Part shown: positions 9,690 through 18,503 of the stretch, in pieces
How the letters are laid out: each line of letters starts with the position of its first letter
Position numbering within the stretch: the first letter of the stretch is position 1
Origin: Sphingosinicella sp. BN140058
Lineage (GTDB): Bacteria > Pseudomonadota > Alphaproteobacteria > Sphingomonadales > Sphingomonadaceae
Assembly (NCBI RefSeq): GCF_004135585.1
Contig: NZ_CP035501.1
Coordinates: 62,001 to 126,000 of the forward strand
Reading direction: 5' to 3'
DNA length: 64,000 bases
Position numbers and translations under genes: made by a program
Notes under the pieces: model-generated
What the model saw: only the letters and a program-made list of their open reading frames with translations
Database searches by the model: none
What the model was told of the DNA's origin: nothing

Positions 9690-10817
9690 TCACGCCCGAT
9701 AGGCGCCGAGGCCCTCGTCGAGAAAGGCGTTGTTCGCCTCGCGCTGCTTCGCGGCCGCATCGTCGTATAGAAAGGGCAGGAAGGCGTAGCGGGTGCCGCG
9801 CGTCACCGGCGTCGCCTCGTGCAGCAGCGAGCAGGAAAAGACGACCGCGCCGCCGGTCGGGGCGCGGTAGGTGCGGCGCCCATATTCCGGGAAGCGCAGC
9901 TCGCCCCCTTCGTATTCCTCGGCATTGAGGTTGATCGTCACCGCGAAGCGGCGGTGCGCCGTGCCCTTGGTGGTGTTGTCGCGGTGGGCGCGGAAATGGC
10001 CGCCTGCTTCGGCATCGTAGCAGGCGACGATGTAGCGCTCCATGCGCGTCGCTTCGAACTGAAAGGCGCGCGCGATCATCGGCACCAGCCGCCGCCGGAT
10101 GCGGAGGGCGAGCTGGCCCTGAAGCTGCTGATCGGCGATCGTGTAGTCGCGGCGGCGTTTGTGCTGCGGATCGGTGACCAGCACCGTCTTGCCGTCCACC
10201 TCGCGCATGAAGCCCGATTCCTCGCCGCCCTCTTTTTCGTAGAGCGAGATCAGGTACCGGCAGAGGGTCGGCTCGAAGATCGCCGGCGCGACCAGCACCG
10301 GCGCGGTCTCCACCAGCGGCAGCGGCCGCGCAAAAGCCGCGAGCGCATCGAGCGCCGCCGTCGCCGCCTCGATCGGCCAGATTCCCATCACCCGCAGCAT
10401 CGGATCGAGCAGCAGCCAGTGCGGCCGGTACTGGCTGCCGCCCATCTCCGCGCCGTACAGGCGGCTGACGTTTCGTTCGTAATCGAGGAAGAAGCGAATG
10501 CCCGGCAGTTGCTGGGCGATCCTGCCCTCCGCAGCATCGGCGGGATCGACGCTTACTCCGAAGAAGCAGGCATGTTCGTCGTCGAACAGGTCCCGCCGCG
10601 CCTGAACCGCCGCAAGCGCCGCCGCCGCCTGGGGCTGCCCCGCCGAGCCGAAGAACAGGATCAGGATCGCGCGTCCTGCAGCGCTGTCGAACGCATAACG
10701 CGGCGACCCGCCGAGCGCCGGCACATGGAAATAGGGCGCCGGCTCGCCAAGGCCGATCATCGGCGGCTGCGGGCCGTCCGCGGCTTGATTCTTCTGGACG
10801 TCCATCGTCTCCGCCAT
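9690..10817 (-). CDS. Redoxin-like / 2-oxoglutarate-Fe(II) oxygenase fusion
   Basis: This 375-residue protein joins an N-terminal AhpC/TSA-like thioredoxin fold (about 20-165; ILILFFGSAG, FFGVSVDP, RPHWLLLDP) to a C-terminal prolyl-4-hydroxylase-type 2OG-Fe(II) domain (about 190-360). Iron ligands are plausible in FRAHRDN (H and D) and CSLLHEATPV (H), with RGTRY supplying the 2-oxoglutarate arginine. The position of the peroxidatic cysteine reads GSAGQPQ, so the redoxin domain lacks that residue. Substrate unknown. ATG 10817 was used; ATG 10805, preceded by GGAG, is a good alternative. It ends next to a tandem GC-rich repeat. Confidence 0.8.
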   Translation of the reverse strand: MAETMDVQKNQAADGPQPPMIGLGEPAPYFHVPALGGSPRYAFDSAAGRAILILFFGSAGQPQAAAALAAVQARRDLFDDEHACFFGVSVDPADAAEGRIAQQLPGIRFFLDYERNVSRLYGAEMGGSQYRPHWLLLDPMLRVMGIWPIEAATAALDALAAFARPLPLVETAPVLVAPAIFEPTLCRYLISLYEKEGGEESGFMREVDGKTVLVTDPQHKRRRDYTIADQQLQGQLALRIRRRLVPMIARAFQFEATRMERYIVACYDAEAGGHFRAHRDNTTKGTAHRRFAVTINLNAEEYEGGELRFPEYGRRTYRAPTGGAVVFSCSLLHEATPVTRGTRYAFLPFLYDDAAAKQREANNAFLDEGLGAYRA

Positions 10818-10854
10818 CTGCGCCCCGCCGAACCGACGGCGTGCCAACTCTCAT

Positions 10855-10986
10855 ATCCTCCCTGTCGCCGCAGGCGATGGGGAGGGGAACCGCACGAAGT
10901 GCGGTGGAGGGGCCAACAGCGCCGGTTGCCCCTCCACCAGCTTTCAGCTGGTCCCCCTCCCCATCCGCTTCGCGGACAGGGAGGAT
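10855..10986. repeat. Dispersed palindrome P1 (CCTCCC...GGGAGG family)
   Basis: An imperfect palindrome with arms of about 58 bases: ATCCTCCCTGTC...GATGGGGAGGGG...GGTGGAGGGGC on the left and the complementary order on the right, with a 14-base centre. Sub-arms GCACGAAGTGC and CAGCTTTCAGCTG form side hairpins. It occupies the gap between the oxygenase fusion and the E2 gene. Other members are at 38305, 39151, 49233, 51821/52228 and 55134. Confidence 0.85.
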
Positions 10987-11056
10987 GAGAATGGCCGAAT
11001 GCCGTGGCCCTGCCAAGCTGAGAACCTGAGAAGCGGAAGCCGCCGGCGCCTTCGCC

Positions 11057-12292
11057 TCAATCGCCCGGCCAGGTCTCCAGCACCTCGACGAACCGGCTCA
11101 GCCAGCCATTGGTCTGGTGCCCGTCGACCACCCGGTGATCGATGGTCAGCGAGACATAGGCCATCGGCCGGATCAGGATCGCGTCCTGCCCGCCCACTTC
11201 GCGCACCACCACCCTCTTCTCGAGCTTGCCGATGCCGAGGATCGCGGACTGCGGCTGGGCGATGATGATCGGGCTGGCGAACAGCGAGCCGGAGACGCCG
11301 TGGTTGGAGATGGTGAAGGTCCCGCCCGACACGTCCGCCGCTGTGAGCTTTTCGGCCCGCGCTTTCTCGATCAGCGCGTCGAGCCCGGCGGCGATGCCTT
11401 CCAGCGACAGCGTCTGCACCTGGCGCAGCACCGGCACGATCAGTCCCTTGTCGCCCAAGGCGGTGCCGATGCCGATATTGACGTCGTCGAACAGCTCCAG
11501 CCGGTCGGCATGCCAGCGGCTGTTGATCGCCGGCGCGACCTTCATCGCCTCGGCGGCGGCGGCAATGAAATAGGCGCTGTAGGTGAGCTTGACGCCCCGT
11601 TTGGCGAAGTCCGCCTTGTGCCGTTCGCGATGCGCGGTGATCGCACTGAAATCCGCCTCGAATACGGCGGTGACGTGCGGCGCCTGGCTGACCGAGGCCA
11701 GCATGTTCTCGGCGATCTTCAGCCGCATTCGGTCGTGCGGCACGTCGTGCGAGCGGATGCCCGGATTCGCCCGCGACAATGCTGCCGAAGCAGGCGCGGC
11801 GGTCGCCGGGGCAGCAGGCGCGGCGCGGCCTTGCGCCACCGCCTTGTCGACATCGGATCGGGTCACCCGCCCGCCGCGGCCGGTGCCGGCAATGCTGGTC
11901 GGGTCGACTCCATGCTGAAGGCAGGCGCGCTTGACCGCCGGCGACAGCCGAAGCTCGGGATTACGCACGTCCGCGGCGGGCGGCGGCGGCGCAGCCGCCT
12001 CTTCGGGCGCTGGCGGCGGCGGCGCGCCTTCCGCGTCCGCTGCCCCGTCCGAACGCTCCAGGACCGGGTCGATCCGGCCGAGGATCGCGCCGGGAATGGC
12101 ATCCGCATCCTTGTCGAGCAGGATTTCGCGGAGGATACCCGCCGCGGACGCCGGCACTTCCATTGCCACCTTGTCGGTCTCGAGCTCGACCAGCGGCTCG
12201 TCGACCTCGACGCGGTCGCCGACCTGCTTCAGCCAGGCGCGGACGACGGCCTTGGTGCCTTCTTGCTCGAACGGAACGATGACGTCGATCAC
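11057..12292 (-). CDS. Branched-chain 2-oxoacid dehydrogenase E2 (dihydrolipoyl acyltransferase)
   Basis: A 411-residue E2. The lipoyl domain (about 1-78) carries the lipoylation lysine in LETDKVAMEVP. A Pro/Ala linker is followed by the peripheral-subunit-binding domain (about 110-150, SPAVKRACLQHGVDPTSIAG). The catalytic domain (about 185-411) ends with the acyltransferase motif TIDHRVVDGHQ. It transfers acyl groups to CoA in the complex with the fused E1 encoded upstream; E3 is not in the window. The GTG start with AGGGGAG seven bases upstream was preferred over a GTG eight codons earlier. The gap to the E1 gene (364 bases) is filled by repeats. Confidence 0.9.
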   Translation of the reverse strand: MIDVIVPFEQEGTKAVVRAWLKQVGDRVEVDEPLVELETDKVAMEVPASAAGILREILLDKDADAIPGAILGRIDPVLERSDGAADAEGAPPPPAPEEAAAPPPPAADVRNPELRLSPAVKRACLQHGVDPTSIAGTGRGGRVTRSDVDKAVAQGRAAPAAPATAAPASAALSRANPGIRSHDVPHDRMRLKIAENMLASVSQAPHVTAVFEADFSAITAHRERHKADFAKRGVKLTYSAYFIAAAAEAMKVAPAINSRWHADRLELFDDVNIGIGTALGDKGLIVPVLRQVQTLSLEGIAAGLDALIEKARAEKLTAADVSGGTFTISNHGVSGSLFASPIIIAQPQSAILGIGKLEKRVVVREVGGQDAILIRPMAYVSLTIDHRVVDGHQTNGWLSRFVEVLETWPGD

Positions 12293-12325
12293 GCGGCCGC
12301 TCCCCTGGCCGTCCACTGGGGCCAG

Positions 12326-12415
12326 CCCGTCATCCCGTCCCCTCCCGTCATCCCGGCCCTTCCCGTCGTCCCGACCCCTCCCGTCGTCCCGACCCCTCCC
12401 GTCATCCCAGCGAAA
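12326..12415. repeat. 18-base tandem repeat between E1 and E2 genes
   Basis: CCCGTC(A/G)TCCCG starts at 12326, 12344, 12362, 12380 and 12398, an exact 18-base period. The last unit runs into the first hairpin repeat at 12401, and the unit shares GTCATCCC with that element, so the tandem array may have grown from its end. Confidence 0.85.
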
Positions 12416-12624
12416 GCTGGGATCTCAGGACAAGAGGTCACGGCCGCCTCCCCTGAGACCCAGCGCCCTACCGTCATCCCAGCGAAAGCTGGGATCTCAG
12501 GACCAGAAGTCGCGGCGGGGGGCGACCATGCCCTGCGCCTTTCCGTCATCCCAGCGAAAGCTGGGATCTCAGGACAAGAGGTCACGGCGGGTCTCCACGA
12601 GATCCCAGCTTTCGCTGGGATGAC
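12401..12624. repeat. Four copies of a GTCATCCCAGC-GAAA-GCTGGGATCTC hairpin repeat
   Basis: Copies begin at 12401, 12473 and 12545 in direct orientation, and an inverted copy occupies 12599-12624. Each can form a six-base CCCAGC/GCTGGG stem closed by a GAAA loop. Copies 1 and 3 continue with AGGACAAGAGGTCACGGC. They fill the space between the E1 and E2 genes. A related inverted pair is at 49831-49919. Similar GTCATTCCCGCGAAAGCGGGAATC repeats are common in proteobacteria (from memory). Confidence 0.9.
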
Positions 12625-12656
12625 GATGGCGCGCGCGCTCCGCGTGCGAGCCATCA

Positions 12657-14741
12657 TCAAAATCCCACCAATTCGTCGATCTTCGCCCGGATCCGCTCGA
12701 CATTCGGCACCGCCCAGTCGAGCAGCACCGGATTGTGGGGGCTCGGAATGTCCGGCATCGTCACCCGCGCAACCGGCGCATCCAAGTCGAGGAACGCCTC
12801 GTCCGCGACCACCGCGGCGATCTCCGCCCCGAAGCCGCCGCTCCTGAGATCCTCGTGCACGATCAAACAGCGCCGCGTCCGCCGCACCGAGTCCAGCACC
12901 ATCTCCTTGTCCCACGGCACCAGGGTGCGCAGATCGATCACGTCGGCGCTGGCCTCCTTCGCCGCCGCTTCGCAGCGCGGCACCATCGCGCCCCAGGTGA
13001 CGATGGTGATGTCGTCACCTTCCCGCGTCTTCTTGGCGCGGCCGAACGGCAGCACGTAGCCGTCGCCCGGATAAGGCCGCCGCGCCCAGACGTCGTCGAG
13101 CATCGCGCGATGCTCGAAGAAGATCACCGGATCGTTGCCGCGCAGCGCCGTGCGCAGCAGGCCGACCGCATCCTCGGCATTGGACGGCACCGCCACCAGC
13201 CAGCCGGGATTGTGGACGAACTGCACCTCGTTGGTCTGGCTGTGCCAGGGATCGCCGCACTTGAAGAAGCCGCCGGGGATGCGCAGCACCATCGGCGCGG
13301 CGAAGCGGTTGTTGGTCCGCCAGCGCATCGTCCCGCAATCGTTGATCTGCTCGGTCGCCGGCTCGGCATATTTGCGGAACTGGATCTCCGGCACCGGCAT
13401 CAGCCCGGCCAGCGCCATGCCGACCGCGCGGCCGATGATCCCTTCCTCGTTGAGGCTGGTGTCGAACACCCGGTCGGCGCCATATTTCTCCTGCAGCCCG
13501 AGCGTCACCGCGTGGACTCCGCCCTTCGGCCCGACATCCTCGCCGAACAGCAGCACCCGTTCGTTGATCGCGAGCTCGTGATCGAGCGTGCGGCGGATCG
13601 CCGTCACCATGTTGATCCTTTGCCCCTCGGGCTTGGGATCCTCGTGGCATTTGGGCGCGCGATAGCCGTGGGTCCATTGTCCCCCGAGCTGCTGCATCTC
13701 CCCTTCGTAGAAGACGTTGGCGAGCACCGTCGCCGGATCGGCGACCCCGCGTGCCTCCGCCGCGGCCCGCGCCGCCTCGACCGCCGCCTCGGCCTCGGCC
13801 GCGATCCCGTTCCAGCGCTGCGCGGTCATGACGGGGCCGACCAGGAAATCCTTCAGCTTGGGCAGCGGATCGCGCGCCCATTCGCTGCGGACCACTTCTT
13901 CCGTCTTGTAGGTCTGGGTATCCTGGAAGCTGTGCCCCTGCAGCCGCGGCACCCGCAAATGGAGCAAGGCCGGCCCCTTGCGCGACCGCACGTGCGCGGT
14001 CGCCGCCGCGACCAGCCGCGCCGCCTCGGCCGGATCGGTGCCGTCGCCGGAGAAGATGGTGAGCCCGCCGAAGCTCGCCAAATTCTTCGAAATGTCGGCG
14101 CCCGGAGTCTGGTAGGTCGCCGGCACCGAGATGCCGAACTGATTGTCCTCGACGTAGAACAGCATCGGCAATTGCTGCGTCGTCGCGATGGTCAGCGACG
14201 CCCAGAAGCCGCCGGTCGCGACCGAGGCGTCGCCGCCGAGCACCAAGGCGATCGCGCCCTCATACGCCTCGTTGCCAAGCACCTTGCGATGATAGTCGAT
14301 CGCCTGCGCCCAGCCGGCGGTGGGCGTATATTGCGCACCGACGCCACCCGACATCGGCAGCGCCGGCGCCCCCGCCGGGTTGGGATAGTTGAACACGACG
14401 CCGATGTCGCGGCCGTCGGAATAGCCCCCTGCCCGCCCCATGCCGGAGCCGAGCGCATCCTCGAGCGGCACGCCGAGCGCGAGCAGGAGCGGCCGCGACC
14501 GGTAATAGCCGCAGGCCGCATCCTTCTTGTGGGTGAGGCGCGATCCCAGCAGGATCTGCGCCATGTCGTGGCCGCGGGCCGAGAATTGGTAGAGGACCTT
14601 GCGCTCGGGAACGAGCCGTTCTTCCTCCAACCTGTCCAGGGTCCGGCTGACCTGGACGAGATAGGCGATACGAGCCCAGTCGAAAGCGGGATCTGGCGTA
14701 TTTGCGCGAAAGTCGCTCTCGACCAGAGCCTCGTCAGCCAT
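12657..14741 (-). CDS. 2-oxoacid dehydrogenase E1, fused alpha-beta chain
   Basis: A 694-residue thiamine-diphosphate enzyme with E1 alpha (about 1-350) and E1 beta (about 370-694) in one chain. Alpha features: YQFSARGHDMAQ, the ThDP-binding stretch GGDASVATGGFW ending VEDNQFGIS. Beta features: LLFGEDVGPKGGVHAVT, DTSLNEEGIIGRAVGMA, DLRTLVPWDKE, and the C-terminal transketolase-type domain with IVHEDLRSGGFG. It decarboxylates a 2-oxoacid and loads the acyl group onto E2. The context (aminotransferase upstream, Lrp regulator divergent, E2 downstream) suggests branched-chain or aromatic amino-acid catabolism. The ATG overlaps the aminotransferase stop by eight bases; GGTGGAG provides the ribosome site. 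Confidence 0.9.
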   Translation of the reverse strand: MADEALVESDFRANTPDPAFDWARIAYLVQVSRTLDRLEEERLVPERKVLYQFSARGHDMAQILLGSRLTHKKDAACGYYRSRPLLLALGVPLEDALGSGMGRAGGYSDGRDIGVVFNYPNPAGAPALPMSGGVGAQYTPTAGWAQAIDYHRKVLGNEAYEGAIALVLGGDASVATGGFWASLTIATTQQLPMLFYVEDNQFGISVPATYQTPGADISKNLASFGGLTIFSGDGTDPAEAARLVAAATAHVRSRKGPALLHLRVPRLQGHSFQDTQTYKTEEVVRSEWARDPLPKLKDFLVGPVMTAQRWNGIAAEAEAAVEAARAAAEARGVADPATVLANVFYEGEMQQLGGQWTHGYRAPKCHEDPKPEGQRINMVTAIRRTLDHELAINERVLLFGEDVGPKGGVHAVTLGLQEKYGADRVFDTSLNEEGIIGRAVGMALAGLMPVPEIQFRKYAEPATEQINDCGTMRWRTNNRFAAPMVLRIPGGFFKCGDPWHSQTNEVQFVHNPGWLVAVPSNAEDAVGLLRTALRGNDPVIFFEHRAMLDDVWARRPYPGDGYVLPFGRAKKTREGDDITIVTWGAMVPRCEAAAKEASADVIDLRTLVPWDKEMVLDSVRRTRRCLIVHEDLRSGGFGAEIAAVVADEAFLDLDAPVARVTMPDIPSPHNPVLLDWAVPNVERIRAKIDELVGF

Positions 14742-15939
14742 CCATTTTCTCCACCACCGCCCGCGCAAAGCGATCGACGCTCTCGTCCGAGAGGCCGACG
14801 ACGTTGATGCGGGCGGAATCCGCCATGTAGATGCCGTTGTCCTTGCGCAGCGCCAGCACCTGGTCCTTGTCGAGCGGCAGCATCGAGAACATGCCGTTCT
14901 GCCCGTCGATATAGGCCAGGCGTTCGTCATAGCCGGCGAGCCGCGCACGGATCGCGCGAATGCGGCCGCACATCTCGTCGAGCTCGGCCCGCCAGTCGGC
15001 GCGCAGCTGCTCGTCGTCGAGGATGATGCGCACGACGGCGCCGCCATGATCGGGCGGCATCGACCACATCGTGCGGGCGAGGCTGAGGAGATTGCCCATC
15101 ACCACGCCGGCGCCGTGCCGGTCGGAGGCCTTGATGAACAGGCTGCCGACCCGGTCGCGATAGACGCCGAAATTCTTGTCGCAGCTCTGGGCGATCAGCG
15201 CCTGGTCCGCCGCTTCGACGACCAGCCGCGTGCCCGCCGCATCTTCCTCGAGACCGTTGCCGAGCCCCTGATAGGCGATGTCGACGAACGGCACGAGGCC
15301 CTTGCGGGCGACGATCTCGGCGATCGCGCGCCACTGGTCGAGGCTCAGATCGGCGCCGGTCGGATTGTGGCACGAACCGTGGAGCAGGACGAGATCGCCG
15401 GCATTGGCGCCCTCGAGCGCGCTCATCATCGCATCGAATGCGATTTCGTGGGTGGCGCGGTCGTAATAAGGATGGCTGACCATCTCGACGCCGGCGCATT
15501 CGATCAACGGCGCATGGTTCGGCCATGTCGGCTGTCCGACGAAGATGCGGGCGGCCGGATTGGCCTTGACGATCAGCTCGGCGCCGAGCCGCAGCGCGCC
15601 GCAGCCGCCCGGCGTCTGCACGCCGACGATGCGCTCGTCCGAGGCCGCCGCGTCGCCGAACACGATCGGCTTGATCAGGTCGACGAAGCGCGCATCACCG
15701 GCCGAGCCGAGATAGGATTTGGTCTCCTGGCTCTCGAGCAGAATCTTCTCGGCGGCCTTCACCGCGCGCAGGATCGGGGTGCCGCCCCCCGCGTCGCGAT
15801 AGACGCCCACGCCGACGTCGATCTTCTCGCCCCGCGGATCCGCGTTGCAGAGCGCGATCAGCTGCAGCAGCGCATCCGATTTCTGCGCCTCCAGCCTGTC
15901 GAACAAACCTGCCGCAACGTTGGTGCCTGCGTCCGCCAC
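14734..15939 (-). CDS. Aspartate/aromatic amino-acid aminotransferase
   Basis: A 401-residue fold-type I PLP enzyme of the AspC/TyrB group. Motifs: VGVGVYRDAGGGTPIL near residues 42-57, QTPGGCGALRLGAE, GSCHNPTGADLS, and the lysine region SCDKNFGVYRDRVG, where Ser-x-Lys is SCDKNFG rather than the usual SFSKNFG. The GTG start is well supported by AGGAGGG five bases upstream. Leading the E1-E2 operon, it probably makes the 2-oxoacid that the complex oxidises; aromatic or branched-chain amino acid use is inference from context. Confidence 0.87.
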   Translation of the reverse strand: MADAGTNVAAGLFDRLEAQKSDALLQLIALCNADPRGEKIDVGVGVYRDAGGGTPILRAVKAAEKILLESQETKSYLGSAGDARFVDLIKPIVFGDAAASDERIVGVQTPGGCGALRLGAELIVKANPAARIFVGQPTWPNHAPLIECAGVEMVSHPYYDRATHEIAFDAMMSALEGANAGDLVLLHGSCHNPTGADLSLDQWRAIAEIVARKGLVPFVDIAYQGLGNGLEEDAAGTRLVVEAADQALIAQSCDKNFGVYRDRVGSLFIKASDRHGAGVVMGNLLSLARTMWSMPPDHGGAVVRIILDDEQLRADWRAELDEMCGRIRAIRARLAGYDERLAYIDGQNGMFSMLPLDKDQVLALRKDNGIYMADSARINVVGLSDESVDRFARAVVEKMDG

Positions 15940-16075
15940 TTTACCCTCCTGCCATGCCTCCCAAGCGGAGGCCCGGCATGCCTTTAGGCGTAAGTCGGCG
16001 CAGGTGAAAATGCTTATCTAAGGTCGCGCGCCATGGGCTGGTTCTGAAACGCACGTTGCGCTACTCTGCCGGATC

Positions 16076-16546
16076 ATGAAACAGACTGATCAACTCGACG
16101 CCTGCGACCGCCGAATCGTCCGCGAGCTGCAGCGCGACGCCGGCCTCAGCCACGCCGCCCTCGCCGAAAAGGTCGGCGCCTCCGCCGCCTCGGTCTGGCG
16201 CCGCGTCCGCCAGCTCGAAAAAGACGGCGTCCTCGGCCGCGCGGTCCGCCTCGCCAGCCCGCAAGCGCTGGGACGCGCCGTCAACGTCCTCTGCCAGATC
16301 CGCATGACCCGCCAGACGATCGAGGCCCGCGCCGAATTTGAGGACTTCATCCAGTCCCGCGCCGAGATCGTGGAATGCTACGCCATGTCCGGCGAATGGG
16401 ACTATCTGCTCCGCATCGCCGTGCAGGACGTGGCGGATTACGATCGCTTCGTGATGCGCGGCGTGCTGGCGCATCCCAGCGTCGCCCATGCGGCGAGTAA
16501 TTTTGCACTGCGGCAGGTGAAGTATACGACTGAGATACCGGTGTGA
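16076..16546 (+). CDS. Lrp/AsnC-family transcriptional regulator
   Basis: This 156-residue protein has an N-terminal helix-turn-helix (about 8-55, DACDRRIVRELQRDAGLSHA, SAASVWRRVRQLEKDG) and a C-terminal ligand-binding RAM domain ending ALRQVKYTTEIPV. It is divergent from the aminotransferase-E1-E2 operon across 136 bases, the classical position for a BkdR-like activator responding to an amino acid. Length is typical. The divergent gap must hold both promoters; I cannot mark an operator with confidence. Confidence 0.92.
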   Translation: MKQTDQLDACDRRIVRELQRDAGLSHAALAEKVGASAASVWRRVRQLEKDGVLGRAVRLASPQALGRAVNVLCQIRMTRQTIEARAEFEDFIQSRAEIVECYAMSGEWDYLLRIAVQDVADYDRFVMRGVLAHPSVAHAASNFALRQVKYTTEIPV

Positions 16547-16678
16547 GGGGCGGAGTCGAACAGCGCGCGACCCCATTCTTCCGTGAGACGTGTGAATATA
16601 CCTCCACCTGATGTAGAAGAAGGTATTCTTCCCTCGTTAGGTCGCGCCACGAGACCGCCTGACCGTCGAAAGTTACTT

Positions 16679-17425
16679 ATGCTTGAAGCCTATTTTGATG
16701 ACAGTGGAACGCATAACGGCTCACGTGTCGTCGTTTGGGGAGGCCTGGTTGGCCACGCACAGAGTTTCGCTCATCTAGATGCGGAATGGCAGCGCTTACT
16801 GGCATGTCCGGATCCGCAGTTGAAGCCTTTGAAGGCGTTCCACCTTTACTCGTGCGTTCATAGGACCGGCGAGTTCGAAGGCTATACCCAAGGGGCGAGC
16901 GATCTTGTTCGCAGTCGCTTCCGCACCGCCATCATCGAAAGCGGCGTTGCCGCGGTCGCCTGTGGGGTCGATATCCGGGAGTGGGATCACCAAGTGACCG
17001 GACACTTGCGCGAACTCGTTGGAGGCGCGGAGCGCTGCGCCTTCGGCCTGTGCGTCAAGCTCTCGGTCGAAATGGCGGGTTCGGAGAATGAACAGCTGAA
17101 CGCCCACTTCGACAGAGCGCGTGAGGGCTACGTTCTCAACGTCATCGAGGGTGCGAGACTGCTCTACCCTGACGCCAATCATCTATTCGGAACCAGCTTT
17201 TGTCCCGTCAACGCGTACACCGGGCTTCAGGCGGCGGATACTGTCGCCTATGAGAGCTACGCGTTCCTCCGCGACATGCTTAGCTCCGAAAAATCCGATC
17301 CTGGCCCGCATCTTCGGCATCTGATTGCGAGCGCCGAGTCTACCACAATCATGTTGATGGGGCGCGACGAAATTGCGAACCTTGTCGAGAAGATGCAATC
17401 CGCGGTCGGCGAGTACCGGCAGTAG
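16679..17425 (+). CDS. DUF3800 domain protein
   Basis: A 248-residue protein with the DUF3800 N-terminal motif AYFDDSGTHNGSRVVVWGG and the late motif GLQAADTVAYESYAF, in which acidic residues are conserved. The family is suspected to be nuclease-related (RNase H-like fold has been proposed) and is often in mobile or defence regions; no activity is established that I can cite. The start is uncertain: the ATG at 16679 places the motif at residue 4 as usual, while the frame stays open to a GTG at 16583. Base composition is visibly less GC-rich than the operons to the left, suggesting acquisition. Confidence 0.7.
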   Translation: MLEAYFDDSGTHNGSRVVVWGGLVGHAQSFAHLDAEWQRLLACPDPQLKPLKAFHLYSCVHRTGEFEGYTQGASDLVRSRFRTAIIESGVAAVACGVDIREWDHQVTGHLRELVGGAERCAFGLCVKLSVEMAGSENEQLNAHFDRAREGYVLNVIEGARLLYPDANHLFGTSFCPVNAYTGLQAADTVAYESYAFLRDMLSSEKSDPGPHLRHLIASAESTTIMLMGRDEIANLVEKMQSAVGEYRQ

Positions 17426-17751
17426 GCGAGATCCGAAAATGAAGCCGCCGATGCAGTACCGCGGCGACTGTCGACATGATCTAGAGTTTCGGAAGTTCCG
17501 GGGACATGATATGCGATTCATTCGCACCTACGGCGAACTCCGGACGGAAGGAGAACACGGCCTAGAACACCTGAGCCGCTCTGTGCATCCGATCGATGTC
17601 CGGTAACCGCCTACAAGTTGAGTATCATGTCCCTGGAACTACCTTCACACCACCATCGCAGCAGATCGAGATAGAGAAGGAGATCAGAGTCCCCGAAGAG
17701 GTCGATCAATCGAGAGCATTGGGCGTCGCCGAGGTAATCGATGCCACGACG
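17426..17751. other. Intergenic stretch without recognised content
   Basis: 326 bases between the DUF3800 gene and a convergent gene. Short open frames exist, but none has a ribosome site or a recognisable product. I see no strong repeat or terminator. Confidence 0.5.
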
Positions 17752-18228
17752 CTACCAAGTCGGATGAAGCTCTTTCGAATGCTCCTGTCCGGTGGCGTCA
17801 TCCCATGTCAGGCGGATGTGGACCCGGCTCGGCGATCCCATGTGAACGGCGGCGATCAGCTCGACGACGGCGTGTTGCTCCATGACAGGCACCGGGAATT
17901 TCCGCTCGATGTCGCTGTCGATGAGCAGGTCGGCGTCGTCGAGCACCTCGAACCGCACATTGGTCGCAGCCCCCTTGCCACGGTTGAAAACCTTCAGCCG
18001 ATAACTGTTTTTACCTGCCTTGTAGAAGTTGGCCGACACATCGGCCTGCTTCTGCGCGACGGTCTCAGCCGACTCTTTCTCCACGAGCAGTTGGTTCAGG
18101 CGGTCGGCCGTTTCTTGGAACGCTGCTTGCCGTTTGTTGAAGCGTGCCGTGGTCCATGCGGAGTAGATCGCGATGATGAGCGCGAGGCCCGCGACGATAT
18201 CGCCCGCGTCGATCTGAACCGCTGGCAT
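17752..18228 (-). CDS. Single-span membrane protein of unknown function
   Basis: A 158-residue protein with one transmembrane helix near the N-terminus (about residues 10-28, IVAGLALIIAIYSAW), a charged helix likely to form a coiled coil (30-75) and a C-terminal region with alternating strands (80-150, YRLKVFNRGKGAATNVRFEVLDD) suggestive of an immunoglobulin-like fold. I do not recognise a named family. Its ATG overlaps the stop of the zinc-ribbon gene (ATGA), so the two are almost certainly co-expressed and may work together. Confidence 0.65.
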   Translation of the reverse strand: MPAVQIDAGDIVAGLALIIAIYSAWTTARFNKRQAAFQETADRLNQLLVEKESAETVAQKQADVSANFYKAGKNSYRLKVFNRGKGAATNVRFEVLDDADLLIDSDIERKFPVPVMEQHAVVELIAAVHMGSPSRVHIRLTWDDATGQEHSKELHPTW

Positions 18229-18503
18229 CAGCGAAACTTGATGTTCTTCGAACCCGAAAACGCCTTGCGCATCGAGTTGCGAAAATCCTTCGTGATATCA
18301 GCTACGATCTCCGCTTTCACCTCCGACACTTCCGAATCGATGATCTCGCCGTTTTCTTGAATCAGCTCGGCGCGCGTGAACACCCGCTCGCATGAATTGC
18401 AGCAGATCGGGCCGTCCTCGACCTCCTTGTCATATTCGAAGGTGCCATGCCCACAGGTGGGGCACAGAAGTTTGATTGAGCGACTATACTTCTCGCTATC
18501 CAT
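18228..18503 (-). CDS. Small zinc-ribbon protein
   Basis: A 91-residue protein with CPTCGHGTF and CCNSCERVF about 15 residues apart, a four-cysteine zinc ribbon like those of TFIIB-type small proteins, followed by a charged helical tail. The ATG at 18503 follows GGAGGTCAC; the longer frame upstream has no support. It is the first of a two-gene unit with the membrane protein. Function unknown; nucleic-acid or protein binding are both possible for such ribbons. Confidence 0.65.
   Translation of the reverse strand: MDSEKYSRSIKLLCPTCGHGTFEYDKEVEDGPICCNSCERVFTRAELIQENGEIIDSEVSEVKAEIVADITKDFRNSMRKAFSGSKNIKFR

Noticed and set aside
12735..14807. 690-residue rightward open frame opposite the E1 gene
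   Set aside because: Antisense shadow of the fused E1; composition typical of complementary-strand frames and no ribosome site.
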